Below, piece after piece: positions 25,673 through 34,198 of a stretch of 43,655 nucleotides of DNA (positions are counted from its first letter, which is position 1; each line of letters opens with the position of its first letter). Both the position numbers and the translations under genes were made by a program. The stretch comes from Nostocales cyanobacterium Centralia_MAG_434 (GTDB taxonomy: Bacteria; Cyanobacteriota; Cyanobacteriia; Cyanobacteriales; Nostocaceae). The stretch covers positions 1 to 43,655 of the forward strand of contig JAJPJF010000239.1 of NCBI GenBank assembly GCA_021324415.1, written 5' to 3'. Under the pieces are notes generated by a model. That model ran no database searches. It saw nothing but the letters and a program-made list of their open reading frames with translations, and was not told the origin of the DNA.

Positions 25673-26224
25673 TTAGTTGTGAGACAACACTTGCTGATTC
25701 TGTCCAACGTGTGCACTCACAATTAGCGCATCAAAAAACCATAGACGTTTGTCAATTACTAAAGAAACTTCTGCGTAAAGGTAAGCGGTATCTGAATCCC
25801 CCAGTACAGAAGTGCGATCAATGTTCTCCCATAGCAAAGTGCCATAGATTGCTAAACGTTCTGCAAGGGAAACCACATGGTCTTTACTTTCCATCATCTG
25901 AACAGGATATTCGGGTAAAATAGACTGTCTGACTACAGTCCGAGTGGTTCCCATTGCTAGCCCTCCCATGCTGGTGATTCGTTCAGCAAGGAGGTCGATG
26001 CACACCTCCAACTCTGTCGCAATTTCATCAAAGAGTTCGTACAAGTGATATGAGTTTGCACCTGTGATATTCCATTGTGCCTGCTTAACCTGAGACTTCA
26101 AATCCAACGTAGTTGCAAGGGTTTGATTGAGGATATCGATGAGTTGCGATCTGACTTCTGGGGTTACACTAAGATTAGAGGAATAAAAACCTCCTGTACT
26201 GTAGGGTTCGGTACTACTTTTCAT
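25673..26224 (-). CDS. Dps family protein lacking two ferroxidase histidines
   Basis: 183 residues, with the Dps helices LDLKSQVKQAQWNITGANSYHLYELFDEI and IDLLAERITSMGG. Aligned by eye to E. coli Dps, His51 is Gln (KQAQWN) and His63 is Tyr (HLYELFDE, with a His two residues earlier), while Asp67, Asp78 and Glu82 are kept. Ferroxidase chemistry is therefore uncertain; it may bind iron differently, or serve as a DNA-binding or partner subunit. The N-terminus SSTEPYSTGGFYSSNL is longer and polar. It differs from the other Dps in the window, which has all-His substitution at another position. It is followed upstream by a spacer and an AraC-type regulator. Confidence 0.87.
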   Translation of the reverse strand: MKSSTEPYSTGGFYSSNLSVTPEVRSQLIDILNQTLATTLDLKSQVKQAQWNITGANSYHLYELFDEIATELEVCIDLLAERITSMGGLAMGTTRTVVRQSILPEYPVQMMESKDHVVSLAERLAIYGTLLWENIDRTSVLGDSDTAYLYAEVSLVIDKRLWFFDALIVSAHVGQNQQVLSHN

Positions 26225-26541
26225 AGGTTATCCTTGTGAAAGACAAGAAAAAGACGTAGTAGTAAACTGCAACAGAAGTAGTTTCATATGCAGGTGTATT
26301 TTGAAGTCACCGCAACAATACTTACGTCATTTCTGATCGCCCATAACCTCCTCCTAAATAAGAAAATTAAGAGGAGTCACAACTTTACCTCGTTTTCAAG
26401 GGGGTCATGAAATGGGGATCGGCCTGTGCAGAATACCACTAGCCAAAATAGTTAGGGCACTTTAAATTTCTATTGATAAGTAAGATAGATAAACTTGATC
26501 CTTGCTGTATAGTTGATTCTTGCTTTTTTGGAAAATTGTTG
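26225..26541. other. Spacer upstream of the second dps
   Basis: No gene or structured RNA recognised. It must hold the dps promoter and the 3' end of the AraC-gene transcript; no box or terminator is clear. Confidence 0.55.
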
Positions 26542-27435
26542 CTACTTCTTGCGGATTTCTTTTGGTGTTACTCCTAACAGGCGTTTGAAGTGACGTGTAA
26601 ATTGGCTTTGATCACCGAAACCGACTAGCGAAGAAATTTCAGAAATTTTGAGCTTACTCTTTAGCAGTAGCATCTTAGCACGCTCAATGCGACATTGAAT
26701 CACATACTGGTACGGTGAAAGTCCTGTGGATTGTTTAAATAAGCGGGCAAAGTGGTACTGGCTCATGCCAACCTCCTGAGCCATCGCCCTCAGCAATAAA
26801 TCTTCAGACAAATGATCGATGATGTATTCAATCACCCGTTGCAGTTTGTATTTGGGCAGACCGCCTCGATATTCATAAATGATGTGTTTTGGTGCAGAGT
26901 AGTGTAGCAACAGATGTGCAGACAATGCAGTTGCCATGGATTCAGCATAGAGACGACTACTTAACCCATCTGCTTGCAGCGCTGCTTTGAGGGCAAGACC
27001 AATTTGATAAATCAATGGGTCGGATTTGGAGAAGTGTGGTATGATCTCAACAGTATCTGGATTCACCGATTCGTAGGCGATGTTTGAGACACTATCGGAG
27101 TCCAAAGTCAAAGCAATAAACTCAGATTCTTGAGTTGTAATAGCCCTGTGAATCGCATAGGGAGGAATTAGCGCGATATCACCTTGTAGAGAATTTTCAC
27201 TTTTATAGCACTCGTCTAGCCACCTCTCAATCCGTGGCAGGTTTCTCAGGCGAATTACGATCGTATAATGTGTGGCATAATGTTCAGGGCTCTCATAAGC
27301 TGGTTGCACGTGATATTCGAGATTCAATCGCTGCCACCCTGCTGCGTAGCTTGTTAACACGGGTGGTCTGCAAAGAATTTTCTGACGACTATCAGCTCGA
27401 GTCACGTCAATAGCTTGGAGTTTCTCATTTAGCAT
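26542..27435 (-). CDS. AraC family transcription regulator
   Basis: 297 residues from ATG 27435, which has GGGAGAGG as ribosome site; the GTG/ATG at 27453 adds six residues and overlaps that site. N-terminal half is a cupin-like sensor (about 20-140, e.g. GDIALIPPYAIHRAI), and the C-terminal half is the AraC DNA-binding domain with two helix-turn-helix motifs: LLLRAMAQEVGMSQYHFARLFKQSTGLSPYQYV and ISEISSLVGFGDQSQFTRHFKRLLGVTP. Target and effector unknown. It lies between the second dps and cdsA with no obvious operon partner. Confidence 0.9.
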   Translation of the reverse strand: MLNEKLQAIDVTRADSRQKILCRPPVLTSYAAGWQRLNLEYHVQPAYESPEHYATHYTIVIRLRNLPRIERWLDECYKSENSLQGDIALIPPYAIHRAITTQESEFIALTLDSDSVSNIAYESVNPDTVEIIPHFSKSDPLIYQIGLALKAALQADGLSSRLYAESMATALSAHLLLHYSAPKHIIYEYRGGLPKYKLQRVIEYIIDHLSEDLLLRAMAQEVGMSQYHFARLFKQSTGLSPYQYVIQCRIERAKMLLLKSKLKISEISSLVGFGDQSQFTRHFKRLLGVTPKEIRKK

Positions 27436-27854
27436 CGTTTTTTCCTCTCCCATTCGGCTTTTGCTGTGACCTTTGCCTACAACGTACTGTATATGGGTAT
27501 GAGGTGACTGAAAATTGAGTCAACCTAGACTTTTGGGCGACTAGACTAAAAGCACAGACATCCCTTCTACATGCGAAGAAAGATCTGTTTTTTGCATATG
27601 ATTGCTTTGACAGCGAGAACATCTACTTGCTACCTAGCGGAAACAGAGATCCCACTTCAGTGAGTTCACTGTTTATGCCATGGAATTACAAGCAGAATTG
27701 AGACTAGAAGATGCAGCTTTTCTTGTGCCAATAGAAATATAGCAGGCTCTGGATTAAAAAGACAAACCCAAAAGTTAGAACCCTAACCTTATTTGACTAC
27801 TTATTATTACTTCTACCAGAAAATGTCAAGAAATGCTAACTCTTGGAGTCCCGT
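27436..27854. other. Spacer between the AraC regulator and cdsA
   Basis: No gene I can support. A plus-strand frame at 27679 (MELQAELRLEDAAFLVPIEI) is only 20 codons and has no ribosome site. The AraC promoter should be near 27440-27560. Confidence 0.5.
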
Positions 27855-27886
27855 AAAAACGCTTTATTGACTTTAGCCAATAAAGC
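27855..27886 (-). terminator. Rho-independent terminator of cdsA
   Basis: Minus strand: GCTTTATTG, loop GCTAAAGT, CAATAAAGC (27861-27886), then GTTTTTAC. It begins one base after the cdsA stop. Confidence 0.88.
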
Positions 27887-27887
27887 A

Positions 27888-28778
27888 TCATGCGTTTGCA
27901 AGCAGTGGTAACAAAAGCGTTACAAAATAGTAAACTAAGGGAGCTGTGAAAATATAGCTATCAGTACGGTCGAGGATACCACCATGGCCTGGGATCAGCT
28001 GTCCAGAATCTTTTACACCTGCATCACGTTTGAGCATTGACTCAGTCAAGTCGCCTAAGATACTAGCAATGCCAATCAGTAAACCTAACGCTAGACCAGT
28101 AAAAGGGTTTCCAGGCCATCTTAGCCAGTAAGCACCTGCCACACCGACAACAACGCTAGCCAAGATCCCAAAAATGGCACCTTCGACAGTTTTTTTAGGG
28201 CTAATTTCAGATAAAGGTGTTTTGCCAAAGAATTTACCGAATGTATAGGCACCAATATCAGCAGCCCAAATACATAAAAAAGTGAGTAAGGTCGCTGTTA
28301 AACCTTGAGGTATAGAATTAAAATCGTGTTTTTGTAAAAAATCTAACCAATTATTGGACCACTGAGTCCCAACAGGTAGGTTTTGAGTCCCAAGACTGTT
28401 TATTGCTCGCAAGCGTACCCAGTAGCTGGGCAAATAACCCGTATAAAAAAAACCTAGTATTGAAGCGGAGATATCCGCAATTGTTGCCATTTTTGGTTGA
28501 AATAGCAAGTAAAAACAAATAAAGGTACCTGCTACTGGCATGACGGCATCAGCTAAACTACCATCCAAAGTACAAATCACAAGCAAGACTTGGCTAACAA
28601 ACATGGTAGTTTTGGCAGCAGGAGCCATGCCTTTGGCTCTTACTAAATTAAAGTACTCCATTTGCCCCAAAAAGATAATAACTCCAAACAGGAGGGTAAA
28701 ATACCAACCCCCCAAGACGGTTGAACACAGGGCAATGGCGATCGCAACAATTCCACTAAAAATCCGAGACCAAGGCAT
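27888..28778 (-). CDS. cdsA: Phosphatidate cytidylyltransferase (CDP-diacylglycerol synthase)
   Basis: 296 residues, about seven or eight membrane helices. The CDP-DG synthase signature is present near the C-terminus: SMLKRDAGVKDSGQLIPGHGGILDRTDS. The N-terminus (MPWSRIFSGIVAIAIALCS) is a membrane helix, as usual. It makes CDP-diacylglycerol for phosphatidylglycerol, the only phospholipid of cyanobacterial thylakoids and essential to photosystems. It follows cbiT on the same strand after 57 bases and ends in a strong terminator, so the two may be co-transcribed. Confidence 0.95.
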   Translation of the reverse strand: MPWSRIFSGIVAIAIALCSTVLGGWYFTLLFGVIIFLGQMEYFNLVRAKGMAPAAKTTMFVSQVLLVICTLDGSLADAVMPVAGTFICFYLLFQPKMATIADISASILGFFYTGYLPSYWVRLRAINSLGTQNLPVGTQWSNNWLDFLQKHDFNSIPQGLTATLLTFLCIWAADIGAYTFGKFFGKTPLSEISPKKTVEGAIFGILASVVVGVAGAYWLRWPGNPFTGLALGLLIGIASILGDLTESMLKRDAGVKDSGQLIPGHGGILDRTDSYIFTAPLVYYFVTLLLPLLANA

Positions 28779-28835
28779 AGCTATGAATATGAAGTATAAA
28801 GGATGAACTTTGAGCTAAGAAGTGTTATTTATTTT

Positions 28836-29450
28836 TCATCCTTCAGATTTGTCTAGTTTCTCACCACTAAGGATAAAAATAGGATTGACGGCAGTAAAGG
28901 TTTGAGAAGACCCACGTGTTTCCAAGCGGTTCACTGCCGATTGTACAACCTCGATATTTGTAGCTTTTAAATGGGCAAAGCTTTGAGAAATCGCATACAG
29001 GCTCTCTAAATTAGCAGCTGTGGCAACCACTCGACCAGATGGTAGCAAATAACGCCACACCGCTTGCAAAATATCTTGCATATGGCGTCCTCCCTCTATA
29101 CAGACGCGGTGAGGTGTTGGTTTCAGGTTATATAAACATTCAGGAGCACTACCTTCAATAACCTCAACATTCTTTACTCCAAAAAGCTCACAGTTACGCC
29201 GGATAAGGTTGGCAACTTCTTCATCTCGTTCAATTGCAATAATGTGCGCATTTGGACACAATAACCCTGCTTCTATCGCAATGGTTCCTGTCCCCGCACC
29301 AATATCCCACAATACTGTATCAGAAGACAGACGCAGTTGAGCAAGCAACAGTAATCGAATTTCGCGCTTACTTAAAGGGATTCCCGGTAAGCGCTCAAAC
29401 AATTCATCTGGGATACCAGGAGTTAGATAAGGCCAAAGTTGGGAAGGCAT
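28836..29450 (-). CDS. cbiT: Precorrin-8W decarboxylase / cobalt-precorrin methyltransferase subunit CbiT
   Basis: 204 residues, SAM-dependent methyltransferase fold. Motif I LWDIGAGTGTIAIEAG at 47-61, acidic loop IERDEEVANLIRRN, and RVCIEGGRHMQDIL, which is characteristic of CbiT. It methylates at C15 and decarboxylates the corrin ring in anaerobic-type cobalamin synthesis. CbiT is normally part of a larger cob operon or fused to CbiE (as CobL); here it stands alone with cdsA downstream. Note the N-terminus GIPDELFERLPGIPLSKREIRLLLLAQL typical of the family. Confidence 0.9.
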   Translation of the reverse strand: MPSQLWPYLTPGIPDELFERLPGIPLSKREIRLLLLAQLRLSSDTVLWDIGAGTGTIAIEAGLLCPNAHIIAIERDEEVANLIRRNCELFGVKNVEVIEGSAPECLYNLKPTPHRVCIEGGRHMQDILQAVWRYLLPSGRVVATAANLESLYAISQSFAHLKATNIEVVQSAVNRLETRGSSQTFTAVNPIFILSGEKLDKSEG

Positions 29451-29697
29451 AGAATCAAAAATATAAGGTTCAGCAGTGTAGGCAAGCCAGCAATGTCAGT
29501 CAGTTTCTCTGTATGTTTGCTCTTAAAATCGGATTGCATGAAAGCTGCTACGCTTTAAGTCAGAACCACAGATACATCTTGGAGCAACAAACCGACTTGG
29601 TGTAAGGTTTGGGTGTTCTACTAGACCCCTACACCTCTACCTTAAGTAAATAAATTTAACCAAAAAATTTTAAAGTGCTAGTTATTAAGTAATTATA

Positions 29698-31083
29698 ATG
29701 AATAGTCAAGTATTAGGTGAGCGCTACGAAGTACAACAGCAGTTAGGAAAAAAAGCTGGACGACGAACGCTGTTAGCGCGCGATTTATTAACTGGTGAAT
29801 TGGTAGTTGTTAAGTTACTGTCTTTCAGCAGTGATTTTGAATGGGATGATCTCAAGCTTTTTGAGCGTGAAGCAGAAACCTTAAAATCCCTATCTCATCC
29901 CGCTATTCCTGGTTATCTAGACTATTTTGAGGTAAATTCACCTCCTTTCAAAGGGTTTGCTCTAGTACAAACCTATATCCCAGCAAAAACTTTAGAGCAA
30001 TACTTAAAATCAGGGCGTACTTTTACAGAAGCAGAACTAAAGCAGTTAGCCAAAAGGCTTTTAGAAATTCTGGTCTATTTACATGGGCGACAGCCTCCTG
30101 TGATTTATCGCGATATTAAGCCCAGCAATATTTTGTTAAGTAATCGGTCTGGTAATAGTATAGGTCAGCTTTATCTAGTAGATTTTGGCTCGGTACAGAC
30201 GGCTGCAGTGACTGAAGGTGGGTCAATGACCGTGGTGGGGACTTACGGCTATATGCCACAAGAGCAATTTGGGGGACGCACAGTTCCTGCTTCTGATCTC
30301 TATAGTGCAGGCGCAACTTTAATTTATTTGGCGTGTGGGATTCATCCTGCTGATCTACCACAAAAGGACTTTCAGGTTCAATTTGAGCAAGTGACAAATC
30401 TTAGTCCGGCTTTTACAAAGTGGTTGAAGCAGATGACACAACCCAATTTAGAACGGCGTTTTCATTCTGCTACGGAAGCACTGAAAGCTTTAGAGCAGCC
30501 ACTGACAAACAACATTACGTCTTTAGTTGTCGGTCAACCTGTTGGTAGCAAAATCAAACTGACTAAGGATGAGCATACTCTGGAAATTCTGATTCCGCCG
30601 AGTGGCTATCAGCCGTCCATGACATTCCTGGTTTTGTTTGCGATCGCCTGGAATTCATTTATCCTTTTCTGGACGCTCAATGCTCTAGCCGCACCATTTC
30701 CTGCTAACATCCCCTTTGCCTTATTCTCACTGCCTTTTTGGGGTGCTGGTGTTCAAATGGTGTCTTGGGTTTTATCCCCTTTGCTCAAAAGTATCCGACT
30801 ACACATTGATCACCAAAAAATTGCCTTTACTTGGGAGTTACTGGGATTAAAATTCAATCGTGTGGCCCCATCGGCAAGACAGGATATCACCAAATTAGTC
30901 TACGTGAAGAAAACCTTTACAACCGACCCTGATGGTAATAAAGTTGAGGTTCCATCCCAGCTCATTATTTGGGCAGGAGTGCAGAAGTATCAAGTTGGTG
31001 GTCTGACTTACTCTGAACCTGAACTTGAATGGCTAGCTCATGAATTAAGCGATTGGTTAGGTTTACCAATTACTAGAGAGTAA
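29698..31083 (+). CDS. Membrane-associated Ser/Thr protein kinase
   Basis: 461 residues. Kinase domain 8-270: Lys39 in VVVKLL, catalytic loop YRDIKPSN with Asp139, DFG at 162-164, and a VGTYGYMPQEQFGG activation-segment end in place of APE. The nucleotide loop (LGKKAGRRTLLA) lacks the normal GxGxxG and has only one matching Gly, which is unusual but seen in cyanobacterial kinases of this class. After the kinase come two closely spaced membrane helices (about 308-330 and 338-362), then a C-terminal domain of unknown function. Substrate unknown. tatA follows 47 bases later on the same strand. Confidence 0.87.
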   Translation: MNSQVLGERYEVQQQLGKKAGRRTLLARDLLTGELVVVKLLSFSSDFEWDDLKLFEREAETLKSLSHPAIPGYLDYFEVNSPPFKGFALVQTYIPAKTLEQYLKSGRTFTEAELKQLAKRLLEILVYLHGRQPPVIYRDIKPSNILLSNRSGNSIGQLYLVDFGSVQTAAVTEGGSMTVVGTYGYMPQEQFGGRTVPASDLYSAGATLIYLACGIHPADLPQKDFQVQFEQVTNLSPAFTKWLKQMTQPNLERRFHSATEALKALEQPLTNNITSLVVGQPVGSKIKLTKDEHTLEILIPPSGYQPSMTFLVLFAIAWNSFILFWTLNALAAPFPANIPFALFSLPFWGAGVQMVSWVLSPLLKSIRLHIDHQKIAFTWELLGLKFNRVAPSARQDITKLVYVKKTFTTDPDGNKVEVPSQLIIWAGVQKYQVGGLTYSEPELEWLAHELSDWLGLPITRE

Positions 31084-31130
31084 ACAACACACCCTATGAT
31101 TGAAGAAAAGATTGTTTTGGGGAGAAGCTT

Positions 31131-31295
31131 ATGTTTGGACTAGGATGGCCAGAAGTGGGAGTGATTATCATAGTCGCTATTCTCATTTTTGGACCCAAAA
31201 AGATTCCCGAGCTAGGAAGTACACTGGGAAAAACCTTACGGGGTTTTAAAGAGGAGCTAAAAAACCCCAGTGATGATAGTGAGCCTGAATCATAA
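31131..31295 (+). CDS. tatA: TatA/TatE twin-arginine translocase subunit
   Basis: A 54-residue protein: MFGLGWPEVGVIIIVAILIF, hinge GPKKIPELG, then an amphipathic helix (KTLRGFKEELK) and an acidic end. This is the exact TatA layout. Ribosome site GGGGAG (31119-31124) is six bases before ATG 31131. TatA forms the pore that carries folded proteins across membranes; in cyanobacteria it acts in thylakoid and plasma membranes. tatC is not in the window. The stop codon is 11 bases from that of cphA, so the two transcripts meet with almost no spacer. Confidence 0.95.
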   Translation: MFGLGWPEVGVIIIVAILIFGPKKIPELGSTLGKTLRGFKEELKNPSDDSEPES

Positions 31296-31306
31296 TCGTG
31301 ATTTGA

Positions 31307-34027
31307 CTACGGACTATGGACTCTGGACTCCAGCGTGTTTGTGACAGGTGGTTTTACACCAACCTGAGACTCTGTAGGAGTTGTGTTGGTATTTTGTTGG
31401 TGTAACTCTTCCTTGACGATGCCTCGTGCTTTGATTAAGTTGATAGCACGGTTGACGCTTTCTGGCAAAATAACTACCAAACTATTATCTGAAGCAATGT
31501 CCAAGCCTTTGGTAATTGCTTGCGTTTCTTGAAGAATAGTTTCGTACTTAGCATTGCTGTTGACTTGCTTGACACCTTGGGTGATCAACTCAGCTGCTGA
31601 ACCTCGAGGACGTCCTCGGGTGTCATCATCTTCTTTGATGATGATGTAGTCAAAAATCTCCGCTGCCAGTTTGCCCAACAGAATAAAGTCTTGATCGCGG
31701 CGATCGCCTGGTCCTCCGACGACTCCAATCCGCTCACCAGTGGTCCAGTTACGAACAAACGCACCCAACGCTTCATAACTGGCTGGGTTGTGAGCATAAT
31801 CCACCAAAGCGTGGTGATTTCCCAAATTAAATAAATTCATCCGTCCTGGTGTCTGACTCACAGAAGCGCGAAAGGTATTCAACCCTGCACGAATCTGCTC
31901 AATCGTGACATTTTGAACAAAAGCCGCTAAACTGGCTGCCAAAGCGTTGGCAATCATAAACGGTGCACGGCCACCCATTGTCAACGGGATATTTTCTGCC
32001 CGTTCAATCCGGTGTGTCCAATCGCCTTTAAGAATCGACAAATAGCCATTTTCATAAACTGCAGCAACTCCTCCCTTTTGAATGTGGTTTCGCACCAATT
32101 CTGAGTCTGGGTTCATTGTAAAGTAAGCAATGTTGGCTTTTGTTTTTTCTGCCATTGCTGCTACACGAGAGTCGTCGGCGTTTAGCACTGCATAGCCATC
32201 GGGAAACACAGCTTCTGCGACAATGCTCTTGAGATGAGCCAACTGTTCAATAGTATCAATATCGCCAATGCCTAAATGGTCACAAGCAACATTGAGCACT
32301 ACACCCACATTAGCGGATTCAAAAGCTAGTCCTGAACGGAGAAGACCACCGCGAGCCGTTTCCAGCACAGCCACTTCTACAGTTGGGTCTTGCAGGATCA
32401 GTTGGGCACTTTGAGGACCAGTATTATCTCCTGCTTCTACTAAGAAATCACCAATATATGTACCGTCTGTAGTTGTATAACCAACCACTTTATTAGTCTG
32501 TTTAAAAATGTGTGCCAACAGCCGTGTTGTGGTGGTTTTGCCATTGGTACCCGTCACGCTCAGGATTGGAATCCGGCTAGCTTGGTCGTTGGCGAACAGC
32601 ATATCCATAACTGCCCCCGCCACATTGCGTGGAATCCCTTGGCTGGGGGCAATATGCATCCGGAATCCAGGAGCAGCGTTAACTTCTACGATCACACCAT
32701 CAACTTCTCGCAAAGGACGACTAATATCTGGTGTGACGACATCAATTCCGGCAATATCCAACCCGATAATTTTCACGATCCGTTGTGCCAGCCAAATATT
32801 TTCTGGGTGGATTTCGTCTGTACGGTCTACAGCAATGCCCCCTGTACTTAGGTTTGCTGTTGCTCGCAAATAACAGATTTCGTCCTTTGCTATCACTGTA
32901 TTGAGGGTGTAACCTTGCCTTTCTAGGAGTTGGTAGCTGGTACGATCTAGTTCAATTTTTGTCAGGAGGTTATCATGACCATCACCCCGATTGGGATCAT
33001 TGTTAGTTTCCTCAATCAGTTCAAAAATGGTAGATCTACCATTGCCAACCACATGTGCTGGCACACGTTCCGCTACTGCCACAACTTTACCATCCACAAC
33101 CAGCACCCGATGGTCACGCCCAACGTAGTAGCGCTCAACAATGATTGACCTAGATATTTGTCTGGCAGCATCGTAAGCAGCTTCAGCTTCTTCCCAGTTT
33201 TTAATATCAATGGTTATACCGCGCCCATGATTTCCATCAAGAGGCTTGATAACAATGGGATAACCGCCAACAAGTTCAATGGCTTCTTCAAGTTCGTCTA
33301 AATAGTTGATTGTTGTCCCTTTGGGTACTGGTACTCCAGCATTAGCGAGGATACGCTTAGTGGCTTCTTTATCACAAGCTAGTTCTACACCTAAGATGCC
33401 AGTACTGTCCGTCATGGTAGCCTGCATCCGTTTTTGGTTCGCGCCGTAGCCTAACTGAATCAAAAAGCGTGCTCCAAGAGATATCCAGGGAATGCCTCTT
33501 TTTTCTGCTTCTTTGACAATAGCTTCTGTACTCGGTCCTAGCGCTGCATCACGCCATAAGTCTCTGAGATCTTGCAGGTCTTGTTCTAACTCTGCCTTAG
33601 GATAACGACCGCGGTCAACAATACTTTGGCACAACCGCACCGCTGCTCTGCCTGCATAGCGTCCTGCTTCTTCATTGAGATATTCAAACGCTACTTGGTA
33701 AACACCTGGTGTGGTCGTTTCACGAGTGCGACCAAAGCCGACATGCATTCCTGCCAAATCTTGCAGCTCTAAGGCTACGTGTTCCACAATGTGGCCCATC
33801 ATAGTACCTTCTCGCACCCGCATGAAAAACCCACCATGACAGCCCGGCGAGCAATAATGACCCTCCAGACTAGGCAAAGCCTCAACTAATCCGTCATAAA
33901 AGCCAGGTATTTCATTCGAAGGCGTCTCGGCAAGGGTTTCTAAATCGAGGCGCATGACGATCAACTTGTGGCGTCGAATGCTCCAATAATTTGGGCCGCG
34001 TAATGTCTGGATTTTGAGGATTCTCAT
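31307..34027 (-). CDS. cphA: Cyanophycin synthetase
   Basis: 906 residues from ATG 34027 (MRILKIQTLRGPNYWSI, the usual cyanobacterial start); the frame extends to 34057. Order: N-terminal domain (1-160), ATP-grasp domain (about 210-470; GGYPIVIKPLDGNHGRGITI, EVNAAPGFRMH), then a Mur-ligase-like domain with P-loop GTNGKTTT at 493-500 and YDHLGIGDID-type and HNPASYEALG motifs. It polymerises aspartate (backbone) and arginine (side chain) to cyanophycin with ATP, from a primer. It lies downstream of cphB on the same strand, 171 bases apart. The short arginine pathway of the window (carB, argH) supplies its substrate. Confidence 0.97.
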   Translation of the reverse strand: MRILKIQTLRGPNYWSIRRHKLIVMRLDLETLAETPSNEIPGFYDGLVEALPSLEGHYCSPGCHGGFFMRVREGTMMGHIVEHVALELQDLAGMHVGFGRTRETTTPGVYQVAFEYLNEEAGRYAGRAAVRLCQSIVDRGRYPKAELEQDLQDLRDLWRDAALGPSTEAIVKEAEKRGIPWISLGARFLIQLGYGANQKRMQATMTDSTGILGVELACDKEATKRILANAGVPVPKGTTINYLDELEEAIELVGGYPIVIKPLDGNHGRGITIDIKNWEEAEAAYDAARQISRSIIVERYYVGRDHRVLVVDGKVVAVAERVPAHVVGNGRSTIFELIEETNNDPNRGDGHDNLLTKIELDRTSYQLLERQGYTLNTVIAKDEICYLRATANLSTGGIAVDRTDEIHPENIWLAQRIVKIIGLDIAGIDVVTPDISRPLREVDGVIVEVNAAPGFRMHIAPSQGIPRNVAGAVMDMLFANDQASRIPILSVTGTNGKTTTTRLLAHIFKQTNKVVGYTTTDGTYIGDFLVEAGDNTGPQSAQLILQDPTVEVAVLETARGGLLRSGLAFESANVGVVLNVACDHLGIGDIDTIEQLAHLKSIVAEAVFPDGYAVLNADDSRVAAMAEKTKANIAYFTMNPDSELVRNHIQKGGVAAVYENGYLSILKGDWTHRIERAENIPLTMGGRAPFMIANALAASLAAFVQNVTIEQIRAGLNTFRASVSQTPGRMNLFNLGNHHALVDYAHNPASYEALGAFVRNWTTGERIGVVGGPGDRRDQDFILLGKLAAEIFDYIIIKEDDDTRGRPRGSAAELITQGVKQVNSNAKYETILQETQAITKGLDIASDNSLVVILPESVNRAINLIKARGIVKEELHQQNTNTTPTESQVGVKPPVTNTLESRVHSP

Positions 34028-34087
34028 GGGAATAGGTAGATGGAGATTCGGAACCAAAATTCTAGTTTCTTACTGGAATTGACCGCT

Positions 34088-34113
34088 AAACTGTTCGTAA
34101 TGAACAGTTTTTT
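34088..34113 (+). terminator. Hairpin between cphB and cphA, T-run pointing away from both genes
   Basis: AAACTGTTC-GTAAT-GAACAGTTT followed by TTTT reads as a terminator on the plus strand, i.e. antisense to cphA and cphB. On the coding (minus) strand the hairpin is preceded by A's and followed by AGCGG, with no U-run. It could limit antisense transcription into cphB, or mark a cphB transcript end or processing site. Confidence 0.55.
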
Positions 34114-34198
34114 ATTCTTACATCGTATTATTCTCATTTTTTTCTGCAACTGACAGAGCGGGCGGTCAACCCAGTGTAACCTTAACTACTCTGTTCCG

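Noticed and set aside
27679-27741. Tiny plus-strand frame MELQAELRLEDAAFLVPIEI
   Set aside because: Twenty codons without a ribosome site or known family; may be a remnant of a lost gene.
29451-29697. Cobalamin riboswitch near cbiT
   Set aside because: No B12-box or conserved aptamer core seen on either strand in the spacer.
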